From positions 1 through 62,989 of the forward strand of contig CACJRE010000003.1 of the NCBI GenBank assembly GCA_902595745.1: a stretch of 62,989 nt of DNA, given 5' to 3'. Shown here piece by piece: positions 30,910 to 41,317 of the stretch; position 1 is the stretch's first letter, and each line of letters starts with the position of its first letter. The stretch is from an uncultured Pelagibacteraceae bacterium. Its GTDB lineage: Bacteria; Pseudomonadota; Alphaproteobacteria; Pelagibacterales; Pelagibacteraceae. The translations under genes and the position numbers were made by a program. The notes under the pieces are model-generated. The model had not been told where the DNA came from, ran no database searches, and was given only the letters and a program-made list of their open reading frames with translations.

Positions 30910-31714
30910 TTTTATTTGCAAAATCTAAATAAATTTTAGAAATTTCATGTTCAGGATTAGCCTCAACAATAGGTTTGCCCTCATCTCCATTTTTGCCAAC
31001 TTCAGGATTAATAGGTATTTCTCCTAAAAATTCTTTATCAAATTCCTCTGCAGTTCTTTTAACTCCCCCTTCGCCAAAAATTTTATATTTTTTTCCATCA
31101 TCACCTGTGAAATAGCTCATGTTATCTACAAGACCTAAAATTTTAACTCCAAGTTTATCAAACATTTTAATACCTCTTTTAACATCCAATAAAGCCACTT
31201 CTTGAGGAGTAGAGACTATAATTGCTCCATCCATTTTAATTTCTTGTGAAAAAGTTAATTGAGTATCTCCAGTTCCTGGAGGCATATCAACAATAATAAA
31301 ATCTAAATCTTTCCAATTAACTTTTTGAGTAAAAGTTTTAATAGCACTAGTAACCATAGGACCACGCCATATCATTGGAGTTTGTTGATCTGCTAAAAAA
31401 CCAATCGACATACATTGAATGTCATACTTGGTGATTGGATCTAACTTTTGACCATCACTTTTTGGCTTTTCATTAATATCAAACATTTTTGGAATTGATG
31501 GACCATAAATGTCAGCATCTAATAAACCAACTTTACAACCAGTTTGTTTCAAAGCTAACGCAAGATTCGTTGCAAAAGTCGATTTTCCAACTCCACCCTT
31601 TGCACTTGAAATTGCAATTGTGAACTTTGTTCCTAAAATCGGATTTTTTGTGAATTTCTTAGGCTCCAGCTTCTTTTTCATTGCGTCACTTAGTTCTGGT
31701 TTTTTATCCGTCAT
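30890..31714 (-). CDS. Mrp/ApbC-type P-loop ATPase (Fe-S carrier family)
   Basis: Mrp/Nbp35 family, proteins that carry or help assemble Fe-S clusters. The deviant Walker [10 protein letters not shown] is at 38-46, then [13 protein letters not shown] and [12 protein letters not shown]. The usual N-terminal DUF59-like domain is reduced to about 28 residues. The region that normally carries the cluster-binding CxxC reads [17 protein letters not shown] and has no Cys; only two Cys occur in the 274-aa protein, both elsewhere. Some alphaproteobacterial members are known to lack that pair, so cluster handling is uncertain. It overlaps thyX by 20 bp tail to tail and is divergent from hflK (51-bp gap). 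Confidence 0.9.
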   Translation of the reverse strand: MTDKKPELSDAMKKKLEPKKFTKNPILGTKFTIAISSAKGGVGKSTFATNLALALKQTGCKVGLLDADIYGPSIPKMFDINEKPKSDGQKLDPITKYDIQCMSIGFLADQQTPMIWRGPMVTSAIKTFTQKVNWKDLDFIIVDMPPGTGDTQLTFSQEIKMDGAIIVSTPQEVALLDVKRGIKMFDKLGVKILGLVDNMSYFTGDDGKKYKIFGEGGVKRTAEEFDKEFLGEIPINPEVGKNGDEGKPIVEANPEHEISKIYLDFANKIKSTYL

Positions 31715-31728
31715 AATTTTATCATTAC

Positions 31729-31756
31729 TTGTTTTTTACAATAAAGACACTATATA
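31729..31756 (+). promoter_or_regulatory. Promoter candidate for hflK, close to its start codon
   Basis: TTGTTT (31729-31734), 16-bp spacer, TATATA (31751-31756). The predicted start site near 31763 is only a few bases before the hflK ATG at 31766, giving an almost leaderless mRNA. No Shine-Dalgarno site is present. Other A/T-rich alternatives exist, so this is tentative. Confidence 0.3.
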
Positions 31757-31765
31757 CTTTGACAT

Positions 31766-32869
31766 ATGTCAGATGACTTTAAAGGCAGAGGCGGAAGTCC
31801 ATGGGGAGCACCCCCAGGAGGAGGAGGAAATGGTTCAGGAAGAGGACCCACACCGCCGGACATAGATGCAATAATCAGAGATATTCAAAAAAAAATTAAT
31901 AAATTTTTACCTGGTGGAAGTAAATCAGGTGGAAAACCAATCGGTCTAATTTTAATCGTTTTAGTTTTTGTATGGTTAGCAAGTGGACTATACAGAGTAT
32001 TACCCGATGAGCAGGGTGTAGTTTTAAGATTTGGTAAATTTGTTAAAACAACTCAGCCTGGTCTTAACTATCACATTCCGTTTCCAGTAGAGACAGTTGA
32101 AACACCTAAAGTTACTAAAGTTAATCGAATGGATATTGGTTTTAGATCAGAAAGAGAAAGCGGTTTTTCTTCAGGTGGAGGTGTAGCAGATGTTCCACAA
32201 GAAAGTTTAATGTTAACTGGTGATGAAAATATTGTGAACATAGACTTTTCAGTGTTTTGGGTAATTAAAGATGCAGGCAAATTTTTATTTGAAATTCAAG
32301 ACCCAGAGGGCACTGTAAAAGCTGCAGCAGAAACTGCGATGAGAGAAGTAATTGCTAAAAGTGATATACAACCGATCCTTACAGAAGGAAGAGCAAAAAT
32401 TGAAATTGAAACTCAAGAGATTATTCAATCCATTTTAGATGAATACCAAAGTGGTATTCAAGTAACACAAGTTCAAACTCAAAAAGCCGATCCACCAGAT
32501 CAAGTTATAGATGCATTTAGAGATGTACAAGCTGCAAGAGCGGATATGGAACGTTCTAAAAACGAAGCTGAAGCATATGCTAACGATGTCATCCCAAGAG
32601 CAAGAGGGGAAGCACAAAAGATTTTACAAGCTGCAGAAGCTTATAAAAATCAAGTAGTAGCTAAAGCTGAAGGGGAAGCAAGCAGATTTGTATCTATCTA
32701 TGATGAGTATGCAAAAGCAAAAGAAGTTACTCAAGAAAGAATGTATTTAGAAACTATGGAAAAAGTACTAGCTGATATTGAAAAAGTAATTATAGAGAAA
32801 AATGCAGGATCAGGTGTAGTGCCTTATCTTCCTTTGCCAGAATTAAACAAAAAGAAGGTGACTAATTAG
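31766..32869 (+). CDS. hflK: HflK, membrane protease modulator
   Basis: SPFH/band-7 protein of 367 aa. A Gly/Pro-rich cytoplasmic N-terminus (GAPPGGGGNGSGRGPTPP) precedes one transmembrane helix (about 58-77), then the SPFH domain starting LPDEQGVVLRFGKFV and a long Ala/Glu-rich helix (about 245-320). HflK with HflC forms a periplasmic cage around FtsH and tunes its proteolysis. hflC starts at the base after its stop codon. Confidence 0.95.
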   Translation: MSDDFKGRGGSPWGAPPGGGGNGSGRGPTPPDIDAIIRDIQKKINKFLPGGSKSGGKPIGLILIVLVFVWLASGLYRVLPDEQGVVLRFGKFVKTTQPGLNYHIPFPVETVETPKVTKVNRMDIGFRSERESGFSSGGGVADVPQESLMLTGDENIVNIDFSVFWVIKDAGKFLFEIQDPEGTVKAAAETAMREVIAKSDIQPILTEGRAKIEIETQEIIQSILDEYQSGIQVTQVQTQKADPPDQVIDAFRDVQAARADMERSKNEAEAYANDVIPRARGEAQKILQAAEAYKNQVVAKAEGEASRFVSIYDEYAKAKEVTQERMYLETMEKVLADIEKVIIEKNAGSGVVPYLPLPELNKKKVTN

Positions 32870-33739
32870 ATGAAAGCTCAAAAAATATTACTGCCAATTA
32901 TTGCTATTTTAGGAGCTTTAGTTTTCTTTTCAGTTTTTATTATTAAAGAGGTTAACCAAGCAATTGTTCTTCAATTTGGTGATCCTAAAAGAATAATTAT
33001 TGAACCTGGTTTAAACTTTAAACTCCCATTTATTCAAAACGTTGTTTATCTTGATAAAAGAATTTTAAATTTAGATACACCACCAGAAGAAGTAATTGCA
33101 TCCGATCAGAAAAGATTAATTGTGGATGCATTTGCAAGGTTTAAAATTGTAGATCCATTAAAATTTTATATTTCAGTTGGAAATGAAAGAGTTGCAAGAT
33201 CAAGATTATCAACAATTATTAACTCAAGAATAAGAAATGTTCTTGGTCAACAAGAATTACAAACCCTTTTATCAAAAGATAGAACTAAACAGATGACGCT
33301 AATTCAAGAAGGAGTAAATACTGAAGCTAAAAACTTTGGAATTGAAATAGTGGATGTTAGAATTAAAAGAGCTGATCTTCCTCAAGCAAACAGTGATGCG
33401 ATTTATAGAAGAATGCAAACTGAAAGGGAGAGAGAAGCAAAAGAATTTAGAGCAAGAGGTGCAGAGATGGCAGTCACAATCACTTCTACAGCAGATAAAG
33501 AAGTAACTGTTATTCTAGCAGATGCCCAAAAGAAATCTGAGATCATGAAGGGGGAAGGGGATGGAGAAAGAAATAAGATTTTCGCTGAAGCCTTTGGAAG
33601 AGATCCTGAATTCTTTGCATTTTACAGAGCAATGCAAGCCTATGAGACAGCTCTAATCGGTGGAGATACATCGTTGATATTGTCTCCTGATAGTGAATTT
33701 TTTAAGTTTTTTGGAAATATAAAACCTCAATCAGAATAA
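32870..33739 (+). CDS. hflC: HflC, membrane protease modulator
   Basis: Partner of HflK (289 aa): an N-terminal transmembrane anchor (about 6-26), then the SPFH domain with VNQAIVLQFGDPKRIIIEPGLNFKLP (only the first part is diagnostic) and DVRIKRADLPQANSDAIYRRM, the signature helix of HflC. Most of the mature protein is periplasmic. It directly follows hflK and precedes a small membrane protein and degP, so this is an envelope proteolysis cluster. Confidence 0.95.
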   Translation: MKAQKILLPIIAILGALVFFSVFIIKEVNQAIVLQFGDPKRIIIEPGLNFKLPFIQNVVYLDKRILNLDTPPEEVIASDQKRLIVDAFARFKIVDPLKFYISVGNERVARSRLSTIINSRIRNVLGQQELQTLLSKDRTKQMTLIQEGVNTEAKNFGIEIVDVRIKRADLPQANSDAIYRRMQTEREREAKEFRARGAEMAVTITSTADKEVTVILADAQKKSEIMKGEGDGERNKIFAEAFGRDPEFFAFYRAMQAYETALIGGDTSLILSPDSEFFKFFGNIKPQSE

Positions 33740-33747
33740 CCTATTTT

Positions 33748-33933
33748 ATGAAGGAATTGATCATAGCATTTGGTCTCTTTCTTTTTATCGAAGGAATTTT
33801 GTATGCCATATTTCCATCAAAAATGAAAAGTATGTTAAAGAAGTTAGAACTTGTAAATGATAGTCAGCTAAGAACAGGTGGGCTAATTTTTGCAATTATA
33901 GGATTTATAATAATTTATTTTATAAAAAGTTAG
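33748..33933 (+). CDS. Small DUF2065/YjeT-like membrane protein
   Basis: A 61-aa protein with two hydrophobic helices (about 4-22 and 44-59) separated by a basic loop with KMKSMLKKLELVNDSQLRTGG. This matches the small DUF2065 family, often found next to hflC in proteobacteria; its function is unknown. It lies 8 bp after hflC and ends 1 bp before degP, so co-expression is near certain. Confidence 0.78.
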   Translation: MKELIIAFGLFLFIEGILYAIFPSKMKSMLKKLELVNDSQLRTGGLIFAIIGFIIIYFIKS

Positions 33934-33934
33934 T

Positions 33935-35344
33935 ATGAAAAAATTAAAGTTTGTAATTTTAACATTTATTTTAGCGTTTAGTTTTTCAGTTCAATCAAAT
34001 TCAAAATCAGTTCCAGCTTCATTTGCAGATCTAGCTGAGAGATTAATGCCATCTGTTGTGAACATTTCAACTACTCAAACGGTTAAGACCACATCTAATC
34101 CATTTCCTTTTCAATTTCCTCCAGGCTCACCTTTTGAAGATATGTTTAAAGAATTTGGAACCCCTCAAGAGAGAAAATCATCTGCTTTAGGATCAGGGTT
34201 TATTATTGATGAAAAGGGGATAGTCGTAACTAACAATCACGTTATTCAAAATGCAGAAGATATCATTGTAAGAGTCAATGGTGATAAAGATTATAAAGCT
34301 AAAGTAATTGGTGCTGACCCTTTATCTGACATCGCTGTTTTACAATTAGAGACAAAAGACAAATTTACTCCTGTTAGATTTGGAGACTCAGATAAAGCAA
34401 GAATTGGAGATTGGGTTATAGCAATCGGTAACCCGTTTGGTTTAGGTGGAACTGTTACCTCAGGAATTATCTCTGCAAGAAATAGATCAATCGGTCTTTC
34501 AAGATATGAAGATTACATACAAACGGATGCCTCCATTAACTCTGGAAACTCAGGGGGACCATTATTTGATATGAATGGCGATGTTATTGGAATTAATACC
34601 GCAATTCTTGGAAGAAATGGATCTATTGGAATTGGATTTTCAATCCCAGCTAATGATGCAAAAATAGTCATAGAGCAATTAATTGAATTTGGTGAAACCA
34701 AAAGAGGTTGGTTGGGAGTTAGAATTCAAGATGTTACTCAAGAAATTGCAGATGTAGAAAAACTAGATGAACCTAGAGGCGCATTAGTTGCAAGTGTTGC
34801 AGAAAATAGCCCGTCAGAAAAAGGGGGAATTAAAGCAGGGGACATTATTTTAGAATTTAATGGAGTAAGAATTAATCAAATGAAAGAACTTCCAGCAATT
34901 GTTGCTAAAACAAAAGTTGGAACAAGAGTTAAAGTAAAAGTTTGGAGAAATAAAAAAGAAATTACTAAAAACATTCTTCTTGGAAGATTGGAGACATCAG
35001 ATGATTTTAAAGTAAGTGAAAAACAAACTGAGGCTCCTAAAGATGTAATTATAGATGATTTAAAAATTACTGTTAGAAAATTAACTAGAGAAGATATTAA
35101 GACTAGAAAACTCCCCAATCAAACCTCAGGATTAGTGGTAACAAAAATAGGAAACACTAGCCCACTAAAAAATTCAATAGACGTTAACAGTATTATAGTT
35201 GAGGCACAAAAAATTAAAATTAAGAATGCAAAAGATTTACAAAGAATTGTCAAAGATGTTTTAAAATCAAATCAAAAAACAATTCTACTTGCAATATTCA
35301 ACAATCAAAATCAAAGAAGATATATTGGTGTTAAATTAGATTAA
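33935..35344 (+). CDS. degP: DegP/DegQ-type periplasmic serine endoprotease
   Basis: HtrA-family protease/chaperone of 469 aa. It has a signal peptide (about 1-20), a trypsin-like domain with His102 (VVTNNHVIQ), Asp132 (DPLSDIAVLQ) and Ser206 (NSGNSGGPLFD), then PDZ1 (about 255-345, GWLGVRIQDVTQEIA) and a second, less regular PDZ-like domain (about 370-469). It degrades or refolds misfolded envelope proteins. Next to hflKC, as in several alphaproteobacteria. DegP and DegQ cannot be distinguished by eye. Confidence 0.95.
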   Translation: MKKLKFVILTFILAFSFSVQSNSKSVPASFADLAERLMPSVVNISTTQTVKTTSNPFPFQFPPGSPFEDMFKEFGTPQERKSSALGSGFIIDEKGIVVTNNHVIQNAEDIIVRVNGDKDYKAKVIGADPLSDIAVLQLETKDKFTPVRFGDSDKARIGDWVIAIGNPFGLGGTVTSGIISARNRSIGLSRYEDYIQTDASINSGNSGGPLFDMNGDVIGINTAILGRNGSIGIGFSIPANDAKIVIEQLIEFGETKRGWLGVRIQDVTQEIADVEKLDEPRGALVASVAENSPSEKGGIKAGDIILEFNGVRINQMKELPAIVAKTKVGTRVKVKVWRNKKEITKNILLGRLETSDDFKVSEKQTEAPKDVIIDDLKITVRKLTREDIKTRKLPNQTSGLVVTKIGNTSPLKNSIDVNSIIVEAQKIKIKNAKDLQRIVKDVLKSNQKTILLAIFNNQNQRRYIGVKLD

Positions 35345-35346
35345 TC

Positions 35347-36258
35347 ATGGATTTAAAATCCAAGATTATATTGATTTCTGGACCCACAGCCTCGGGTAAA
35401 TCAAATTTTTCAATCAAACTTGCAAAAAAAATTAATGGAGAAATCATTAATGCAGACAGTATGCAGGTTTATAAAGAATTAAAAATTTTATCCGCACGTC
35501 CTTATGCTAAAGATTATCAAAAAATAAAACATCACTTATATGGCTTCCATAGTGTTAAAAATAATTTTTCTACTGGAGACTGGTTAAAAATTGCAATTAA
35601 AAAAATCAAAGAAGTAAGAAAAAGAAATAAAACACCAATTTTTGTTGGAGGAACTGGATTGTATTTTAAATCTTTAACGGATGGTTTGGTGAGTATTCCA
35701 AATATTCCAATTAAATTTAGAAATAAAATAAGAACATTGCATAAAAATTTAGGTCAAAAAAAATTTTATCAAAAACTTATAAAGCTTGATCCAAATTCTA
35801 AAGAAAAAATAAATTCAACCGATGCTCAAAGATCAATTCGAGCTTATGAAGTAAAACAATACACTAAAAAATCTCTCCATGATTGGTTCCAAAACACTAA
35901 ATCATATTTTGAAAAAGAGGATTTTTTTAAAATATATATTGATTATCCTCGTGAGGAGTTAATCCAAAGAATTGGCAAACGAGCTGAGCAAATGATTGAG
36001 ATTGGAGCAATCAATGAAGTTAAAAGGTTTATTAAATTAAAAGTTAGAAAAGATAAGAGTGTCAATAAAGCTATCGGTATCAGTGAAATTAAGGAATATT
36101 TGGAAAAAAGAAAAGATATTGGGGAAGTTATTGAGAAAATATCAATAAAGACACGTCAATACGCAAAAAGACAAAGCACTTGGGCAAGAGGCAACATGTT
36201 CAGTTGGGTAAAACTGCATCCACAAGACCTAAATAAATTTTTAAAAAAAATTAAATAA
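35347..36258 (+). CDS. miaA: tRNA dimethylallyltransferase MiaA
   Basis: Adds the isopentenyl group to A37 of tRNAs reading UNN codons (303 aa). It has the P-loop GPTASGKSNFS, INADSMQVYKEL, GGTGLYFKSLTDG and the RQYAKRQSTWAR segment of the tRNA-binding region. It uses DMAPP, the product of the MEP pathway that begins with dxs at 18.4 kb. It starts 2 bp after degP. Confidence 0.96.
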   Translation: MDLKSKIILISGPTASGKSNFSIKLAKKINGEIINADSMQVYKELKILSARPYAKDYQKIKHHLYGFHSVKNNFSTGDWLKIAIKKIKEVRKRNKTPIFVGGTGLYFKSLTDGLVSIPNIPIKFRNKIRTLHKNLGQKKFYQKLIKLDPNSKEKINSTDAQRSIRAYEVKQYTKKSLHDWFQNTKSYFEKEDFFKIYIDYPREELIQRIGKRAEQMIEIGAINEVKRFIKLKVRKDKSVNKAIGISEIKEYLEKRKDIGEVIEKISIKTRQYAKRQSTWARGNMFSWVKLHPQDLNKFLKKIK

Positions 36259-36271
36259 TTCATTCTAAAAC

Positions 36272-36301
36272 TTGACCAATCAGCACAACTTCAGCTAGAT
36301 T
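36272..36301 (+). promoter_or_regulatory. Promoter candidate for ilvIHC, abutting the start codon
   Basis: TTGACC (36272-36277), 18-bp spacer, TAGATT (36296-36301). The predicted start point would fall at or within one base of the ilvI ATG (36307), so the message would be leaderless; no Shine-Dalgarno site precedes the ATG. The -10 box is a weak match, so confidence is low. Confidence 0.3.
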
Positions 36302-36306
36302 GCGAA

Positions 36307-38073
36307 ATGCCAAAATTATATACTGGAGCAGAAATCGTATTTAAGTGCCTTGAAGAAAAGAAGGTAAATCATATTTTTGGTTATCCAGGAGGAGCAGTTC
36401 TTCCAATTTATGATGAATTAAAAAATCATACATCTATTAAACATATTTTAGTAAGACATGAACAAGGAGCAGGCCACGCTGCTGAAGGTTATGCTAGATC
36501 TTCTGGTAAGCCTGGAGTTGTTTTGGTTACTTCAGGACCAGGTGCAACAAATGTTGTAACCGCTTTAACAGATGCATACATGGACTCGGTACCATTAGTT
36601 TGTATTTCAGGACAAGTGCCAACTCATTTAATAGGAACAGATGCTTTTCAAGAATGTGATACAACAGGAATTACTAGACCATGTACAAAACATAATTGGT
36701 TAGTGAAAGATGTTAATGATCTTCAAAGAATAATGCATGAAGCATTTGAAGTTGCAACTACAGGAAGACCTGGACCTGTACTAGTCGATATTCCAAAAGA
36801 TATTCAATTTGCAAAAACAAAATATATTTCGCTTAAAAAGGAAAAGAAAATAGAAATTAAAAATAAAAATAGATTTAATCAAAAAGATATTGATCAACTG
36901 ATTGAGTTAATGAACAAAGCTTCAAAACCTATTTTTTATACTGGTGGTGGGGTTGTAAATTCTGGACCAAAAGCAAGTGAACTTTTAAGAGAATTAGTTG
37001 CATTAACTGGTTTTCCAATTACCTCAACTCTTCAAGGGTTAGGCTCATACCCTGGTGATGATAATCAATTTTTAGGTATGCTTGGAATGCATGGAACTTA
37101 TGAAGCCAATAACGCAATGCACGATTGTGATTTATTAATTAATATTGGTGCAAGATTTGATGATCGTATTACAGGTAAAATTGATGAGTTTTCTCCTAAA
37201 TCAAAAAAAGTTCATATTGATATTGACCCATCTTCAATCAATAAAATTATAAAAGTAGATTTAGCAATAGTTGGAGATGTAACGGATGTTATTAAATCAA
37301 CAACTAAAACTTTAAAAAAGAAAAATATAAATTTAGAAAAATCAAACAAACAAAAAATTTCAAAATGGTGGCAACAAATCCAAAAATGGAGATCAAAAGA
37401 GTCTCTAAACTTTATTAATAGTGACAAAATAATTAAACCACAACATGCAGTTCAAAGACTTTATGAATTGACAAAAAATCAAGACACTTTTATTACAACA
37501 GAAGTTGGCCAACACCAAATGTGGGCTGCACAACACTATAAATTTAATAAACCAAACAGATGGATGACCTCTGGAGGTTTAGGAACTATGGGATATGGTC
37601 TACCTGCTGCCATAGGTGTTCAGGTGGCAAATCCTAAAAAATTGGTAATTGATGTTGCAGGTGAAGCTTCAATTCTGATGACGATGCAAGAAATTTCAAC
37701 TGCAATTCAATATAATTTACCAATAAAGATTTTCATTTTAAATAATCAATACATGGGAATGGTAAGACAGTGGCAAGAATTACTGCATGAAAAGAATTAC
37801 TCAGAAAGTTATTCTGAGGCATTACCTGATTTTGTAAAATTAGCTGAGGCTTATGGATGTGTTGGTATTAGAGCAGAAAATCCAGATGAATTAGATAAAA
37901 AAATTGAGGAAATGATCAATATTGATAAGCCAGTTATTTTTGATTGTCATGTGGATCAAGCAGAGAATTGTTTTCCTATGATCCCTTCAGGAAAACCTCA
38001 TAATCAAATGTTGTTAGGCCCTAAAGACCAAGAGGAAAATAAAATTACAGGTAAGGGAAAAGCGTTAGTTTAA
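36307..38073 (+). CDS. ilvI: Acetolactate synthase large subunit
   Basis: ThDP/FAD enzyme for the first common step of valine, leucine and isoleucine synthesis (588 aa). It begins YTGAEIVFKCLEEKKV with IFGYPGGAVLPIYDEL, has the catalytic Glu in VRHEQGAGHAAEGYARSSG, and GTMGYGLPAAIGVQVA with the C-terminal ThDP motif around DVAGEASILMTMQE. It is followed directly by ilvH (regulatory subunit), then ilvC. A spacer of 48 bp separates it from miaA. Confidence 0.97.
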   Translation: MPKLYTGAEIVFKCLEEKKVNHIFGYPGGAVLPIYDELKNHTSIKHILVRHEQGAGHAAEGYARSSGKPGVVLVTSGPGATNVVTALTDAYMDSVPLVCISGQVPTHLIGTDAFQECDTTGITRPCTKHNWLVKDVNDLQRIMHEAFEVATTGRPGPVLVDIPKDIQFAKTKYISLKKEKKIEIKNKNRFNQKDIDQLIELMNKASKPIFYTGGGVVNSGPKASELLRELVALTGFPITSTLQGLGSYPGDDNQFLGMLGMHGTYEANNAMHDCDLLINIGARFDDRITGKIDEFSPKSKKVHIDIDPSSINKIIKVDLAIVGDVTDVIKSTTKTLKKKNINLEKSNKQKISKWWQQIQKWRSKESLNFINSDKIIKPQHAVQRLYELTKNQDTFITTEVGQHQMWAAQHYKFNKPNRWMTSGGLGTMGYGLPAAIGVQVANPKKLVIDVAGEASILMTMQEISTAIQYNLPIKIFILNNQYMGMVRQWQELLHEKNYSESYSEALPDFVKLAEAYGCVGIRAENPDELDKKIEEMINIDKPVIFDCHVDQAENCFPMIPSGKPHNQMLLGPKDQEENKITGKGKALV

Positions 38074-38622
38074 ATGTCAAAATCTAAATCTGCATATAGT
38101 ACCCCAACTAAAGTAAGTAAATTAGAAACACATATAATTGTTGTTTGGGTGGATAATGAAGCAAGTGTTTTATCCAGGGTAGTAGGCCTATTTTCTGGAA
38201 GAGGGTATAATATTGAGTCTCTTGCAGTAGCAGAAGTTGATCAAAAGATTAATATTTCAAGAATTACAATAGTAACCACAGGTACACCAGAGGTTATTCA
38301 GCAGATTGTTTTACAATTGAAAAAATTAGTTCCTGTTCATAAAGTTGGAAACTTTAAAAGAGAAGATAAAAATGTAATTTTTAAAGAAATGGCGTTATTT
38401 AAAGTGGTTGGGAGTGCAGTCAAAATAAAAAAAGCTTTAAATGCTTGTAAAAAATTTAATCCAGTTATATTAGATCAAACAAAGAAATCTGCTGTAATTC
38501 AAATTACAGCGCTTAGAAGAGAAATTGATAAAATGATAAAAAATTTAAAATCGCACGGTCTTATAAGTGTCTCAAGAACGGGTGCGGTTGCAATGACTAG
38601 AGGCGCTGAAATATTTAACTAA
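38074..38622 (+). CDS. ilvH: Acetolactate synthase small (regulatory) subunit
   Basis: A 182-aa protein with an N-terminal ACT domain (about 18-90; WVDNEASVLSRVVGLFSGRGYNIESL) and a C-terminal IlvH domain (about 100-175). It binds branched-chain amino acids, usually valine, and gives feedback control of the large subunit. Its ATG is the base after the ilvI stop. Confidence 0.97.
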   Translation: MSKSKSAYSTPTKVSKLETHIIVVWVDNEASVLSRVVGLFSGRGYNIESLAVAEVDQKINISRITIVTTGTPEVIQQIVLQLKKLVPVHKVGNFKREDKNVIFKEMALFKVVGSAVKIKKALNACKKFNPVILDQTKKSAVIQITALRREIDKMIKNLKSHGLISVSRTGAVAMTRGAEIFN

Positions 38623-38626
38623 TTAA

Positions 38627-39664
<1,038 letters not shown>

Positions 39665-39745
39665 TTTTTTACTGTAAAATTTTATCTATAATAATTTTAT
39701 TATTTCACCTATACTTTTTAAATAAATTTAAAATAGAGGGGAATA

Positions 39746-41308
39746 ATGAAAATCAAAAATTTTATAAGAGTTCTACTTTCTGTAGTTCTAGTATTTGGAT
39801 TTTCTTCAGCGTGGGCTAAAACTATTAAGTGGTCTATGCAAGGAGATAGCTTAACTCTAGATCCACATGCACAGAATGAGGGCCCAACAACTCAAGTATC
39901 AAGACAAATATACGAAGCGTTAGTTGAAAGAGCTGTAGATATGAAAATTCAACCAGCTTTAGCGACTGAATGGAAAACAACAGATCCTAACACTTGGATT
40001 TTTACATTAAGACAAGGTGTTAAATTCTCAGATGGCTCTAAGATGACTTCTGATGATGTAGTGTTTAGTATTTTAAGAGCTAAGCAAAGAACATCTGATT
40101 TTAAAGAGTATATTAGTACAATCTCAGGCGTAGAGGCTGTCGATGATTACTCAATTAAAATTACAACGAGTAAACCTAACCCAATTCTTTTAAACCAACT
40201 TTCGAATATTTTCATAATGTCAAAAGCATGGTCTGAAAAGAATTTTGCTATGTCTCCTCAAAACTGGGATGCAGGACAAGAAACTTTTTCAGCAACGAAT
40301 GCGTTGGGGACTGGACCATTTAGAATTACTCTAAGAGAGCCTAACACTAAAACAGTGTTCAAAAGAAATAAACACTGGTGGGGTGAGATGAAAGATAAAA
40401 AAGTAACTCAAATTGAATTACTCCCAATTAAAAATGCAGCAACTAGAGTTGCAGCATTATTATCTGGAGAAATTGATATCGTTACAGATGCACCAGTTCA
40501 AGATTTAGCACGAATTGGATCTTCATCAGCACATAAAGTTGAAAGCACTGCTCAAATGAGAACAATTTTCTTAGGAATGGATCAGGCAGCTGACCAGTTA
40601 AGAACTGGTAATACAGGAGATAACCCGTTTAAGAAAAAAGAAGTAAGACAAGCTCTTTATCAAGCAATAGACATTGAGGCTATTAAGAAAAAAGTTATGA
40701 GAGGTTTAAGTGAACCAGCAGGAATTATAACTTTTCCAGGTGTAAATGGTTACACTAAAGCTCTTGATAAAAGATTACCTTACGATGTTAATGCTGCAAA
40801 AAAACTATTAGCAGATGCAGGATATCCTAATGGTTTTGATGTGGAGTTAAGATGTCCAAATGACAGATATGTAAATGATGAAGCAATTTGTACAGCTGTA
40901 GTTGGAATGTTAGGTAAAATTGGTGTTAACGTTAATTTGTTTGCGCAAACTAAAAGTAAACACTTCAAAGAGCTAAAAGATAATCAAGGTGATTTCTATA
41001 TGCTTGGTTGGGGAGTACCAACATTAGATAGTCATTATGTATTCCACTACTTGTATGAAACTGGTGCTAGTTGGAACAAAGTTAACTTCAGTAACTCAGA
41101 AGTCGATGCTGCTATAAGAGTTATGGAAGGTGAAGTTGATTTAGATAAAAGAAATGCAGCAATTGCTAATGCTTGGAAAATTGTGAAAGATGATATCTCA
41201 TATCTTCCTCTTCACCACCAAGTTATTTCTTGGGCATCTAAAAGTGGAGTTAACGTACCCATCAGACCAAATAACGAACCGTTATTTAAGGCTGCTAACT
41301 TTAACTAA
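39746..41308 (+). CDS. Peptide/opine-type ABC transporter substrate-binding protein
   Basis: SBP family 5 protein of 520 aa. A clear signal peptide (about 1-24, ending AWA before KTIKWSMQGD) is followed by the family signature SLTLDPHAQNEG and RQIYEALVER, and later LRQGVKFSDGSKMTSDDVVFS. It captures peptides, opines or related solutes in the periplasm; the ligand is not predictable. GAGGGG precedes the start. It heads a cluster with two permeases and a fused ATPase, from which it is separated by a 15-bp stem-loop at 41318-41353. Confidence 0.94.
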   Translation: MKIKNFIRVLLSVVLVFGFSSAWAKTIKWSMQGDSLTLDPHAQNEGPTTQVSRQIYEALVERAVDMKIQPALATEWKTTDPNTWIFTLRQGVKFSDGSKMTSDDVVFSILRAKQRTSDFKEYISTISGVEAVDDYSIKITTSKPNPILLNQLSNIFIMSKAWSEKNFAMSPQNWDAGQETFSATNALGTGPFRITLREPNTKTVFKRNKHWWGEMKDKKVTQIELLPIKNAATRVAALLSGEIDIVTDAPVQDLARIGSSSAHKVESTAQMRTIFLGMDQAADQLRTGNTGDNPFKKKEVRQALYQAIDIEAIKKKVMRGLSEPAGIITFPGVNGYTKALDKRLPYDVNAAKKLLADAGYPNGFDVELRCPNDRYVNDEAICTAVVGMLGKIGVNVNLFAQTKSKHFKELKDNQGDFYMLGWGVPTLDSHYVFHYLYETGASWNKVNFSNSEVDAAIRVMEGEVDLDKRNAAIANAWKIVKDDISYLPLHHQVISWASKSGVNVPIRPNNEPLFKAANFN

Positions 41309-41317
41309 AAAAAATTA

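Noticed and set aside
39665..39745. Terminator after ilvC
   Set aside because: The inverted repeats here are short, A/T-only and separated by a 20-nt region. They are as expected by chance in a spacer of this composition.
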